From assembly GCA_016748015.1 (NCBI GenBank), contig JAAOMT010000352.1, positions 593,128 through 657,127 on the forward strand: a stretch of DNA of 64,000 bases, written 5' to 3'. Under the pieces are notes generated by a model. That model saw only the letters and a program-made list of their open reading frames with translations. It did no database searches and had not been told where the DNA came from. Source of the DNA: Geosiphon pyriformis. Its lineage: Eukaryota > Glomeromycota > Glomeromycetes > Archaeosporales > Geosiphonaceae. Below are positions 10,129 through 20,880 of this stretch, piece after piece. The first letter of the stretch is position 1; each line of letters opens with the position of its first letter. The translations under genes were made by a program, and so were the position numbers.

Positions 10129-10929
10129 TGTTACTTATAAAAAGAAACAGATATAGGAAAATAGGAGACCAATAAGTGAATAGTATTTAGCATGTGAACA
10201 CATTGCTCAGCAATGTGGAGCAATGTCAAAAATCATGGCACATTGCTCAAAGAAATTATAGCACATTACTTGAGAATGTAAGCAATCTCGTAAAACATCA
10301 ATTATGTATATATAGTGGTAGCATTAGAAGTAGAAAAAGCAGAATTCTTCCATTAAAGACCTCCCAGTTTAGATTTCATCTAAACAACCTTCTAATTTAC
10401 AAATATCAATAAATAATTATTCACTATCTCAATTCACTCTCCACTATCAACACTTCATGTTGATAGTAATTGATACTTAATCATGCTAGAACAATAGCTC
10501 TTGATTACAGCTATTGACAGAATACTAACTTGTAATTGCTTTTACTTGTTCCTTTATTTTCTTTTATTTTCTTTTATTTTTTTTTGTTATTTTTCTTTGG
10601 TTTTACTAAATTGATTAAGGATTAAGCACTGAGATACAGACATCATAGGGACTGGTAAAAGACCCATGAAACAAGAGTAAAACACTTATAGATTTGAGAA
10701 TAGCTTACTAGGAGGATTACTGGTCACCACATTAAGAAAAAAATTTGACAGAATTGTGATTCCGGGAGGCTACTGAAAACAACTATTAAATCTCTGTTCA
10801 TTATACAAAGAACTCTGCAACAAACCTTCAGATCAACAAAACCTTCAGATATTAACACCAGAATACCAATTAAGCACCAAGTTACAGGTTTGTTATTTGA
10901 TTTGAGACCCCAAATAATTATCTGTAATA
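10129..10929 (+). repeat. 3' LTR of element B (801 bp, subfamily 1a)
   Basis: Starts TGTTAC and ends GTAATA. It contains the U3 palindrome array (about 10195-10300), a TATATATAG promoter box (about 10307-10315) and AATAAATAA. It also has a 10-bp-stem hairpin ACTATCAACA/TGTTGATAGT at 10443-10467 and the CAATAGCT/AGCTATTG hairpin at 10492-10516, whose loop palindrome is TGATTA here (one C to T change). Sequence after 10929 is LINE coding sequence. Confidence 0.9.
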
Positions 10930-11940
10930 ACGGAATTGGTTATTTTACTCATAAGCCCAGCAGTTCAAATTATAAAAAATAATTTAAAGATAAATTCAGT
11001 TATTGAAGGTCCAACTACTTCTTGAGAACATGAATTCACAGCAAATCAACATTAACAATATTTAAGAAAAGAGACCAAAAACCTCTAATAACAACATTAT
11101 AAAACACAACTGATTTCTTCAAAAACTTGTTTGAAAAACACTCCATAAAATGTCCCCAGCCCATCAGCATCCACATTTTTTAACTTGAATTTCCAGCAAT
11201 CTTTATTAGCATGTCTACATATGTTATCCAAATATACATCCAAAAGACCACTCAAGCCCACTGAGACCAAAACAGCTTTGTAATTAGTGTCAAAAAACTC
11301 AGACACAGATTTCACTCTGTGGCCAGCTACAGCCAAGATCAGGCATTTACTAACAAAGATGTGATCAATGACTTTCTCAATGCCTTTTGAGTTGCTCCAT
11401 ATAGAAGCTCTAGCCAAAAAATGTCCACCAAAAGAATTGATCAAACCAAGACCTAAACAGAATTCAAAACTTGCACTCTTCATAGACTTGTTCTTATTGA
11501 AATTACTGCCCAAAACAATAAAATTACTGGAATTGACCACCTGACCTATGAAAAAATTAATACCAGGTATCTGTTTAAACTGATCACCAAAAGAGGCACA
11601 AGTATATAAACCAATAATTAAGACCGAAACCTTGCTTTTGAAAAGGAGATGCACTAAAATAACATGACCAGAAATCTCTTCTACCTTAGAAACATGTTAA
11701 GCCAGAGAATTTTTCATAACTATTGCTATTCCAGCCCCAAAAAATCTATTATTTAGGCCAGATGTGAAAATATGCACTCCATCAAATTTTCTCATAATTT
11801 ATGGTCTAACATTAGATCTTAATTTTGTTTTTGTAACAATAGAAACCATATTTTCAGACTCTTTGTGCCAATAAACAATATTTTTCTGCTTAACAGGAAC
11901 ATTAAGACTTCAAATATTACACATAGCAAACTTCTATGCT
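10930..11940 (-). pseudogene. LINE ORF2: APE-type endonuclease domain (partial)
   Basis: Read right to left, the frame holds an endonuclease/exonuclease/phosphatase fold. FDGVHIFTSGLNNRFFGAG is followed by FIVLGSNFN (standing for a GDFN motif with Asp lost), SFGGHF, the segment EKVIDHIFVS, and FFDTNYKAV (for SDHKAV). It makes the target nick that primes reverse transcription. Stops occur upstream (near 11700-11900) and the frame breaks after 11097. The Asp-to-Ser and His-to-Tyr changes at catalytic motifs mean it is dead. Confidence 0.75.
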
Positions 11941-11944
11941 AGCT

Positions 11945-12899
11945 TTATCATTGAGAAAAAAAAGCAATAAGAACCAAACCAGCATTGTCCATTTTGGCCA
12001 AAAGACTTATAACCATAATTGCAAGATTGTTTAAAGTGTCTTCCATTTTCTCAATAACAGAAGAATTGAAAATTACTGCCTCTGCAACAGTCTTACCACC
12101 AGTGACCACACTTGAACTCTCACTCATCACTATATTCACTTCTTGATTCTGTGATAAAGAGTTTACCAATGGCTGACATTTAGAGCTAAGCTGGAAAACC
12201 ATTGGTTCAGATGCTTCCAATCTCTTAGCCAGCATATTAACATGCTCTGCAAGGCTGGTAAAACTGCACTCAAGAGTGGCAAACCTATCATTGATTTCTA
12301 TTGCAACCAGTAGGGATGGCTTTATTCCTGAAGAAGAGCCAATATTTAGTGAAACAATCTGGCCAGAGAGAAAGGAAAAAGAAAACTTACTAGTTATCTT
12401 AGTTCAAGAAAGACTACCAAAAGAAACAGGATAAGCAACTGAAGCAGATTGTTTGGCATATATTGCAGCCAGTCTGTTTTTATCTGTATCTGAAAGCATT
12501 TTATGCAATAAGCTACCAGAAGAAACTTTCTTATCTCCAGTATAACTTAATAATATATGATCTGACTTCTCACATTTGGCACATCTGGCAGATATAAGAT
12601 TAGACCAATGTAAATTAGTGCCTCTGAGCACTGGTGTGGTTTCCATGGTAGTATTTAATAACTCAGCAGAATTAAAACAAACAACAGCACACTTGACCCA
12701 AGCATATATAACTAGATGATGATTAATGATGCATGTTTTCTCATTCACAGATCTAATAAAGTCCCAGATATCATAAGCATTAGTTCCTATTGGCAGTATA
12801 TAGAGCAGTGTTCTATGATGATCTCTTGTATCTCATAATTCTTTGTCTGAATCAGCCCTAACAACACACATGGCATTCTTCTTAATTAAGATAGACTAC
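11945..12899 (-). pseudogene. LINE ORF1, C-terminal part (second RRM-like fold, CxxC, coiled region)
   Basis: Continues ORF1 after the solo LTR: SILIKKNAMCVVRADSDKE joins the upstream AAKW at the insertion point. A second RRM-like fold (YILPIGTNAYDIWDFIRSV ... AVVCFNSAE) and a zinc pair CAKCEKSDH follow. A helical C-terminus near 11948-12300 includes DRFATLECSFTSLAEHV. It would bind LINE RNA. Stops (TGA for Trp, TAA) break the frame near 12400 and 12840. Confidence 0.7.
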
Positions 12900-13804
12900 T
12901 GTTACTTATAAAATATAAGAAGTATATTAACATATAAATTAGCCAATTGGAAGTAGCCATAGTAAATGTGGAATTCCAGGATTCCTTTCAAGAGGAATTG
13001 CAGGATTCTAAGAATTTCAGGATTCTCATATAAAAAATCACAGAATTCCAGAATTTCAGGATTTTTTTCAAAGGGAATTGCAGGATTCCAGGAATTCTAG
13101 GATTTCTGGTGTGAAAAATTGAGGAATTCAAGAAATCTTGTACAATGAAATTTATGTATATATAGCAGTAGTATCAAATGCTAGGAAATTAGTCAGGAAG
13201 ATTAAGAGTTAGTAGGACTTTCAGAGTTAATTAAACTTGCAAGTTATAATTATTAGAATTTCTTAGTTAGAGACCTCTTAGTTTAGATTTAATCTAAGCA
13301 ACCTTCCATATCACAATAAATAATTATTCAATATCTCAAAATCTTTTTTCCACTATTAACACTTTATGTTGATAGTAATTGATATTTGACCACACTAGAA
13401 CAATAGCTCTTGATCACAGCTATTGACAGGATACTAACATTTATTGCCTTGGCTTATTTCTTTATTTCTTTTGTTGTGTTTACTAATTGATTAAAAATTA
13501 AGCACTGAATTACTAACATCAAGAATTGCCTGGTAAAAGACTCCTGCAAGTAAGTAGAACATGTAAAAGAAATTATGGATTACTTACCAGAGGATTGCCA
13601 GCTATCATGCTGAGAAAAAAATTAACAGAATTGCAATTCTGGGAAGCTACAAATAACAATTGTTGAATCTCTGTTTATTATACAAAAAACTCTACCAAAA
13701 CCTTCAGAGTCATAACACTTTCAGCAACCAATATCAATCAAGTCATTGAGCACTAGATTATGGGTTTGTATTTGATTTGAGACCCCAAATAATCACTTGT
13801 AATA
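12900..13804 (+). repeat. Solo LTR of gypsy subfamily 1b (905 bp) inserted in LINE ORF1
   Basis: Starts TGTTAC and ends GTAATA, with no internal sequence attached. The flanks are LINE ORF1 on both sides. The bases abutting it are CTAC (12896-12899) and CCAC (13805-13808), a 4-bp target duplication with one C to T change. The U3 holds GAATTCC/GGATTCC repeats (about 12965-13135) rather than palindromes. Hairpins are at 13353-13375 and 13401-13425, the latter with an intact TGATCA loop. It probably arose by LTR-LTR recombination. Confidence 0.9.
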
Positions 13805-14701
13805 CCACTTAGCTGCAACCAAATTAGCATGATCCAATTGCTCAAATTTTACTACTGCTTTCTGCTACAGCCCTACTAATTGCATCTTAATTGACTTAAT
13901 CATTCCAAACTTGGATAGTGCAGCATGCACAGCCTTAGCCAATGTTTCAACAGGAATTTCTTTTACTATCACAGCCCAATCTGAACAACTAGACAATCTC
14001 TTGAGATTAGTGTTTACCAAAATATTTGCTGCTCTTGTCTTTTCTGTAGTCTGTGCCAAACTGGATTTGAAAATAAAAGAAGCACAGATGATCTTTGAGA
14101 ATTTTGAGGGAGTAAAGGCCCTCTTAAAACCATTAACTTTCAAAAATAATTTTTTGACCATTACCAACTTTTCCTGAGAAGATTTTCCAACCATTTTATC
14201 CAGCTCAATATTCATAACAAAAAATTTCCAAACAGAAACATTGACCAAATTTTTCAAAAAAAGAGGAAGAACTACAGAAGTATTTGAAAGAATGTTATCA
14301 TTATCAACATTATCCAAGAAGTTGATTCTTTCCAATGGCTTATCCAGAGCTTTTTTGGTTATCAATCTCAGACCCTTTGGTGTTTGATTAGAATTATCTT
14401 CCATAAACAAACTCCTTTCACCATAATTCACACTGGTTTTCTTTATCAAACACTTCTCTTCCATATCAACACTATTGGATTCAGTAGTATTACCAGCTTC
14501 AGACTTCCAAAAACCACCAACAGTCTTTTCAGACAAGACAAGTTTACTAATAGCACCATTCTTCAAAACACCATCTTTTCTCTTTTTTCTAGAAGCAATA
14601 TCTTTTTTAATATTTTCTTTACTATTAACAGGACAAAAGCTTTTAACAGACTTTTTTATTACAGCAATACTACAACCAACAGTGGTTTCATAATTAAGCA
14701 A
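13805..14701 (-). pseudogene. LINE ORF1, N-terminal part
   Basis: About 280 codons rich in Lys, Ser and Asn, then an RRM-like fold: WAVIVKEIPVETLAKAVHAA, KFGMIKSIKMQLVGL and, after one TAG, QKAVVKFEQLDHANLVAAKW, which ends at the solo LTR. An ATG is missing at the likely start (TTG in this position, with an in-frame stop upstream). The long open stretch suggests this LINE is younger or less mutated than the gypsy copies around it. Confidence 0.72.
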
Positions 14702-14812
14702 AAAAGATTTGGATTTATTGTACTAAATTGTAAAAAACTTTTTTTAGAAAAAAACTTTTGACTTTTTTTTTGGGAATTTTGGACAAAGAAAAGAAAAAAG
14801 TTTTTTTTTTTT

Positions 14813-16740
14813 AAAAAAAAATATTATGTATTTTATAATTAATAAATTAATTAATAAATTTGACATCATAATATTAAATACAAAATTGAAATATATTTTA
14901 AAAATTCGAATAAAAATTTATGTATTTTTCTTAATAATATTGTTTTTTTACAAGAATTAAGCTTAAAGTTGTAATTTTAATATTGTTAAATATGTTTATT
15001 AATTCAAATTATATTATAAATATAAAAACATAAATTATTTTAATCATATTTACAAATATAATTATAATAAAAAAACCAGAATTAAAATATTTATATAATA
15101 TTGTAATTATAAAAAATAAATTAATATAAAATAAATTTGTATAATAATATCTTTAATAATATTTTTTAAAATAAAAATTTGGTATTTAGAAAATAATATA
15201 AAAAATTTATTACTTAAAAAAACAGATAAAACAATTAAAGAATGTAAAAAAAATTGAATTAATAAAGATAAAAGAATGAATATATATCACATTATTATTA
15301 ATTATTATAAAACTATTTTTTCTTTCTTAGTAAAGTATACAATCAAACATTCTATAATAATATTATCTTATATTATAATAATATGCTATTCATAATACAT
15401 AATTATAAATACATGTACTATAAATATATGGCATAATATGATCAAACTTGTATAATAAATATGATTAAACTTATAATCAAAATTATTATAAAAATATATT
15501 AGTCTAAATATCTCAACTTATTGTATTTTCTTATTTATATAAAAATAATTATGAATTTGTGTTTTTTATCTTCTAATCTAATGTGTTTTTTATCTTCTAA
15601 TTTAACATGTCTTTTATTTTCTAATCTAGTGCATCTTTTATTCACATTTTTTATTTTTTTATTTATTATATCTTTAATATTGTATTTTTGATTTTATTGC
15701 TAAACTCTCTTAATATGCAAGTTTTCCTAACTACACTATAATACATTAAGTTTTATATTTATAAAACTCCCACAAATTAACACTAGAGATTTTGCAATAG
15801 TTATATAATAAATACAAAAAATCCAGTATATTAAAAGTTTAATTTATGTATCATAAATTAAACTGTATTTCTATATTCTAATTGGCTAATAAATTATGTA
15901 CTATTTAAAATTGTAAGATTTTAACATTTTTATATTCTAATTGACTAATAAAAATCCAAAATTACATGCTATATAAAATCATGTAAGACATAAAATTTTG
16001 AATTTCTTTTCTCCCTCTCTTTTATAATAACATAATATATAATCATTTTTTAACTTAATTTACAATAAAATAATACTTGTAAACTTGCTATTTGCTAAAA
16101 TTTGTCTTAATTTAGAAAATATAAAAAGTATTAAAATTAAAAAATATTATAAACAATTGTATAATATAAATTTAAATAAGATTTTGTAATAGATTTAATT
16201 AACTTAATAATTAATTATGTATAAAAACAAAATATTTTTTTTATGACAATTTTTTAAATACCTATTTTTTTTAAATATATAAATATAGTTGGTTTTAAAA
16301 ATATCTACTTATAAAAAGACTATTATAATAATAATTAAAATAATTTTATGTTTTTAATTTTAAAGTTTTTTTAATAATATTTAATATAATTTAATTGTGT
16401 TTTTTAAAAAATTATATATATATTGAACAATAAATAATGGTTTATTATGTATAAAAAGTACATAAACTATATTTAATATAGAACATATAATTGTTAAATA
16501 TATTTAAATACTGGCTGAATAAATATTTTGTTTTTAATTAGGTTTTTAATAAATAATTAAATTTTTTGTTTACTTTTTATAATTTTTTATTTTGTAAAAT
16601 CAATCAAAAAAACATAAATAATTTTTTCAATGTTTAATCTTTATATAAAAAAATTTTTGAATTTTTAAGTTAATTATGAAAACTTTTAAAATTTCAATTC
16701 TTGAATCTTCTAATAACATTAAATATAAATTGCGAAAATG
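14813..16740. other. AT-rich intergenic spacer, no gene seen
   Basis: Very AT-rich with poly-A/poly-T runs and no open frame of note on either strand. A short tandem repeat is at 15559-15650 and an imperfect direct repeat containing CTAATTGGCTAATAAA is near 15880 and 15945. I see no tRNA or other RNA gene. Confidence 0.7.
15559..15650. repeat. Short tandem repeat, 24-bp unit, about 3.5 copies
   Basis: Three consecutive 24-bp units begin at 15559, 15583 and 15607, with a decayed partial unit from 15631. The unit core is TATCTTCTAATCTAAT. Between-copy differences are mostly C/T and A/G. Confidence 0.75.
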
Positions 16741-17020
16741 TGATTTTTGATAAGTTTCGTAAATTAACTGGTGATTGCCAGTATGAGAAACTTCAAGGAA
16801 ACTTGGTGCATATATTTAATGTCCATTAGCTTCCTATTTCCCGGTAAAGGGCAGCGTAAAAATAATCAGACTTCAAAATTGGGACCAAAAATCTGAGAAA
16901 TTCGATTTTCATCTAGCCGCTGAGCAGTCTAATTAAAAATCTAAACCCTTCTAATTCTATTCAAATAAAGTTAATGGGAATTTTTGTAGGCATGAAAATG
17001 CCTCGTTTCTTTGTTATTGG
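16741..17020 (-). other. Probable STT3 3' untranslated/downstream region with small hairpins
   Basis: The base composition is clearly less AT-rich than the spacer to its left, and it adjoins the STT3 stop. Two perfect small stem-loops stand out: arms AGGCAT/ATGCCT around a four-base loop at 16988-17003, about 18 bp after the stop codon, and arms ACTGG/CCAGT around TGATTG near 16769-16784. No ORF or known RNA gene was recognised. Function is unknown. Confidence 0.45.
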
Positions 17021-19491
17021 TCAGATTTTTCTATTCGAACGTTTCTTCCCAACCTGTCTCCTCTTTTTTCCTGACTCAAAACCGGCTGCTTGTTCCAAGG
17101 TACGCCCAATATTGTCTAAATCTTTGACCTTATAAATTCTGACAATCCAATTTTCGGTTGTATATGCTTCCTCCAAAGTATGTAACTTAATCTTTCCATG
17201 GGATAATTTCACACCACGAACACGATCTGTACCTTGACCGCCAAAAAGCTCATTGTAATTGTAATAGCTCATTTTATACATGATGCTATTACGCATTGTT
17301 GGTGTTGCCTCATCACCAACACGATATTCGCCGCGTTCATTAAAAAAGTCCTTTTCCCTAACTTGGTCAGGATAGACGCCTTCTGCAATACGTATCATCC
17401 ATAGAAATTTATTGATATCATCTCCAGAATATCCAAGCAATCCGCCGAAAATTATAAGCACATAATTGACATCATGTCGGCGCAATATTTCATAAGCAGA
17501 ATTTTCATCAGATGCTAGAGCACGACCGACAGTGGCGATGTGAGTGTTGTTCCATGTGTTATTGTCGACTAAAACTGTGCGATCTGCCATCCCAGCAATC
17601 TGATAGCCATAATCCCACCAAGATAAAATTTTTGCCGAATAATCAGTATTTTTTCGTAGCCAGTAATATGCTTCTCTAAAATCATCAATAATGTAATTTG
17701 AACCATCAGCAGCTCGCGAAGCGAGGACAATAGAAGGAGAAGAATAAGCGGTGGTTGTCACCCATGTGCAATGCCATGTGAATATCCACAAGAAGAACAA
17801 GAAGTTCATGGTAACAATCAAGCGAGTATCAATTCCCAGAATTCCATAGTATTTGGTTTCTTTTTTCTTTTTCTTATCCACTAGCTTATTCGTGGTTGCA
17901 GCACCACCTTTTTTTGAGGAGGTTGGCTTGTCTGTATTTTTGAGCTTTTTTGTGCTCTTCTCATTAGCTTTATCTGTAGCAGAGTCAGTAGACGTCTCAT
18001 CCTCATCAGACAGATCGAGTGTCGACAGATCGAGATAAGTATCCAGTAGCCAAGAGAGAGCGACCGCAGATGTGACACAAACAATCGGAGTCAAGGCCAA
18101 TATAAGCCGAACCATTACCCCCGCAAAATATGAGGCAGTAATTCCATATAAAATTACAAAAACGTGCTCATCACGCAACTCTCTAAAACATAAATAAGTA
18201 CCAGCTGGAAACAGAAATATCAGCATTTCAAGGTCGAAGAAAAATGATGGCCAGGCAGTTGGTTGATGCTCAGAAACTGAGGCTATAATCGGAATGTATT
18301 TCTTGGCATATCCTGTATCCCACAACGAATAGAAACGTCCAGTCCATGGAGCGATGTACCCTCCAACGGTTAAAAGAACCAACGCACTGAACATCAAGAT
18401 AAATACAAGAACTACAAATCCTCTTAAGAGAATTTTAAACTGGTTCGAAGATAAATGATCTCTCACAAGCTCCACAAATGCAATTATTTGCAATAGCCCA
18501 AATATTCCTAATTTCGGCCAAAATAGATCTAACTTTTAATAATGATCAAAAAACTAAAAGAATAAAGTTAAATAAGACTTGCCTAAAGCAGCCATATGTT
18601 CACTCGTACGGGTAGGCATAAATCCAACAAAAGGAACTTGCATCGACATCAGGGTGCCAAGTACATAAAATGATGAGTAGGAAACGTAAAGGCGGCTGGA
18701 AAATCGTCCCATCAAAATTAGCGCAAAAGCATGAAGAGGAATCAAATTGATGATAAAAACGTATCCACCTAAAAAATTGTTAAGGCTTTGGTTAACTCTC
18801 ATATTAAAGTGACATTATAAAATTTCCTCCTTAACTTACCCCAAGCAGCGACCATATAAAAATAAAATAATGCAGCCCAAGCACCCCAAAAAGCGGATCC
18901 AAGTTTTAATGCTTTTATCCACAAATAAAAAGTGAAGACTAATAAGAAAATTGCAATTCCTTCATTATCGTATGACCCAGCAACAGATCGAGAAATGTAG
19001 CCAGGCGCAACGCCAATAAAAGCGGCAGCCAGTAGTCCTGCGGAAGAATCCTTTATTTCCACAGTGAGCAAATATGCAGCTATAGCGGTAAATGCCGAAA
19101 ATAAAGGTGCTAATAGTACGCACACATTCCGGATATCGACAGGAAAGTTTATTGCGTGTAGAAATTTATGAATGACAGCTGAGGTCACCATAATTCCAGG
19201 ATAAACTGTTCCACCTACCACTCGACCCAACGGGTACCACGACCTCTCGTCGAACCAGTTCCAGAAATCATAGAACCCGTTGGCGACCAAATACCGAGTG
19301 GTACGATAGTTAAACCATGGGTCAAACTCATGAATAACACTTTCGTAGCGTACTATACTGAACAGACGACTGCCGATGGCCACTGCGGCGATGAGACCGA
19401 TAATAACAACTTTTAATAGAGCCGCTTGGTTTTGTGCGTCTAAACCGAGCACCATCTTAAATTTGTGCGTACGAGGTTGAAAATTCAACAT
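17021..19491 (-). CDS. STT3: Dolichyl-diphosphooligosaccharide-protein glycosyltransferase catalytic subunit STT3 (3 exons)
   Basis: Catalytic subunit of the ER oligosaccharyltransferase, which moves the lipid-linked glycan to Asn in N-X-S/T. Exons: 19491-18840, 18768-18583, 18507-17021; 2,325 nt, 774 aa (yeast about 718). Multi-pass membrane N-half. Active-site EFD (residues 55-57) and YDNE (Asp175, Glu177), SVSEHQP (356-362), WWDYG (576-580) and [11 protein letters not shown] (594-604, with N-glycosylation sequons) are all present. A charged, low-complexity insert (about 439-497, Asp/Glu/Ser then Lys-rich) lies in the loop after EYLD-type TM helices, longer than I expect from yeast. The start could also be Met13 (19455), where similarity to the family begins. 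No stops or frameshifts: the one healthy gene here. Confidence 0.97.
18508..18582 (-). other. STT3 intron 2, non-canonical GC-AG
   Basis: 75 bp. The only in-phase join that restores the conserved peptide [12 protein letters not shown] uses donor GCAAGT (18582 leftwards) and acceptor TTAG ending at 18508. A GT donor giving that peptide is not available. GC-AG introns are a known minor class spliced by the major spliceosome. Confidence 0.85.
18769..18839 (-). other. STT3 intron 1, GT-AG
   Basis: 71 bp, donor GTAAGT, acceptor TTTTTTAG with a pyrimidine tract. Splitting a Gly codon, it joins MVAAWG to [14 protein letters not shown], the sequence conserved in STT3. Short introns of this size are typical of fungi. 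Confidence 0.93.
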
Positions 19492-19640
19492 ACGAAACGC
19501 ACAATAAAATCTAAAGAAACTAAGCTCGAATCAAAAGACTAACCCAGTAAAGAATCTGCAATAAATGCAGTTTTATGTGTTTCTCGAAACTTTCCCGTTC
19601 ATTTTTGAAATCACAAAATTTCTCAAGTTTCAGCCAATTA
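19492..19640 (-). promoter_or_regulatory. Probable STT3 promoter/5' leader
   Basis: A less AT-rich block directly upstream of STT3. It contains an inverted repeat GTTTCTCGAAAC (19579-19590; TTCnnGAA spacing, like one heat-shock-element unit), a nearby CCAAT-like ATTGGC on the minus strand, and no clear TATA box. The assignment rests on position; the factor sites are only suggestive. Confidence 0.4.
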
Positions 19641-20880
19641 ATGACTAACACATCTTTGATGCAAATCTAGTAACACAACAATCATATGTCTTTAATTCAT
19701 TTTATAATATGCTTTTATTGAGTGTAGCCCACATATAAACAGACTAAAGTCTCTTAACAAATATGGCTCACGCGTTTTAGTTATATATATGTATTCTTAT
19801 TTTTCGATTTAAATAATATAATCTTTTATTAATTACTTAGATTTTAATAAATAGTTTATATTGTTAACAAAAAACTTGTAAAAAATTAAATATTTAAATA
19901 TTTTTAAAATTGGCTAGTTTTTTTATTAGAACATTTTGTTATGATTTTTTGATTTTTTAATGTTTATTAAAAAAAATCAAAAATTAATTTTAGAATAAAA
20001 TAATACTTATTTTGCAATATAGCAAAAAAATCAAATTTTTTTTATCTTGTAAAAAAAGCATAATTGTAAATTTATAAATATTATTGTTATGGATTGGAGT
20101 AACAAGCTAATGAATAGCAAAAAAAAACAGAATTATAGGGTAATGGAAATAATTAAAGAGAGAATTACAATAAGAGAGTGAATTAAATGAGTAAGAATTC
20201 AATGTGTGTAATTAGTTTCATAAAAATTACAGGTACAACTTTTTTCTAAGAATCTAAAAGTAGAGAAATAGTCTGTGATTGTCAACAAGATAATATTGTT
20301 GTTATTATTCTATGCTTTACTTGGTAATTCTTAGAATTAATAATAGATATTATTGTGCTTTTTAATTGTTTTTTTATTTAATAAATTACAAGAACAAGCA
20401 ATCGCTTTTTAGACTAATTCTAACAAATACAAATTAAAAAGAGAAAAAGATAAGATATGTAAATATTAACAAGTAATCTTTTATTTCAAGATGTTTAGAT
20501 ACTTAAAAGTAGAAAAAAAGGAATAAGTAATATAAGAAGAAGTAATTAATAGTGAGTTTTATTTTATTACTTTAATAATTAATACTGTTATAACTAAAAA
20601 ACTTATTGTTTATATAACTATTAAATATGGTTAATGACTAAATTAATAATTAGATTAATAATTAGGTCAATGATCAGATCAACAGTTAGGTCATTAATTA
20701 AGTAAATAATTACTATCTAAAAATATAATAACAAATTATATAATATTAGTGACTAATACATATAATAACTAATAAAAACTATGGTTTTTAATTATAATAT
20801 CATTTTTTTCAAAAAAATTGAGCTTTGATGAAGTTTTTTGTATATAAAGTATATAATATTTAAGGTAAAATAAGCTTTGT
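19641..20880. other. AT-rich spacer between STT3 and the right-hand transposon nest
   Basis: No convincing gene on either strand. It contains homopolymer runs and, near 20640-20710, an imperfect short repeat around ATTAATAATTAGGTC. Traces of older, unrecognisable transposons are possible. Confidence 0.6.

Larger units (their letters stand above)
5068..10929 (+). mobile_element. Ty3/gypsy element B (subfamily 1a), 3' half: Cys-rich region to 3' LTR
   Basis: Plus-strand element beginning in mid-coding sequence at the A insertion point and ending with a 3' LTR whose right edge (10929) touches LINE sequence. The order is Cys-rich region, dUTPase, linker, RT, RNase H, integrase, 3' ORF, polypurine tract, LTR. 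The pol part stays in one frame (positions divisible by three) from 5166 to the TAA at 9417-9419. It is interrupted by more than 20 stops but no obvious frameshift, so decay was by point transitions rather than indels. The gag and 5' LTR are predicted left of the window. Confidence 0.88.
10930..14812 (-). mobile_element. LINE-type non-LTR retrotransposon, ORF1 and endonuclease part, interrupted twice
   Basis: Minus-strand element. An A/T-rich 5' leader (about 14700-14812) precedes ORF1 (Lys-rich N-terminus, RRM-like folds, CxxC) and the start of ORF2 (APE-like endonuclease). A solo LTR (12900-13804) splits ORF1, and element B cuts ORF2 at 10930, so the reverse transcriptase is expected beyond the left edge. 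The proteins resemble abundant LINE proteins I remember from Rhizophagus and Gigaspora. The exact 5' end is not certain. Confidence 0.78.

Noticed and set aside
10129-10929. Tf1-style self-priming, with the mRNA 5' end as primer complementary to the PBS
   Set aside because: As a firm call: the complementary GAGCACCAA lies only about 55 nt from the LTR end, while the probable TATA box is over 500 nt upstream, so it is unlikely to be the transcript's 5' end. Kept only as an alternative in the findings.
14384-14761. 125-codon plus-strand frame opposite LINE ORF1
   Set aside because: The minus frame has the RRM-like, Lys-rich ORF1 and continues after the solo LTR; the plus frame has no such support.
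17853-18084. Short open frames overlapping the STT3 charged loop on both strands
   Set aside because: They are shadows of the low-complexity Lys/Asp/Ser coding region of STT3.
19641-20880. Possible tRNA, snoRNA or LTR remnants, including TGTTATGGATTGG near 20085
   Set aside because: No cloverleaf, no box C/D pair and no matching second terminus could be found by eye.
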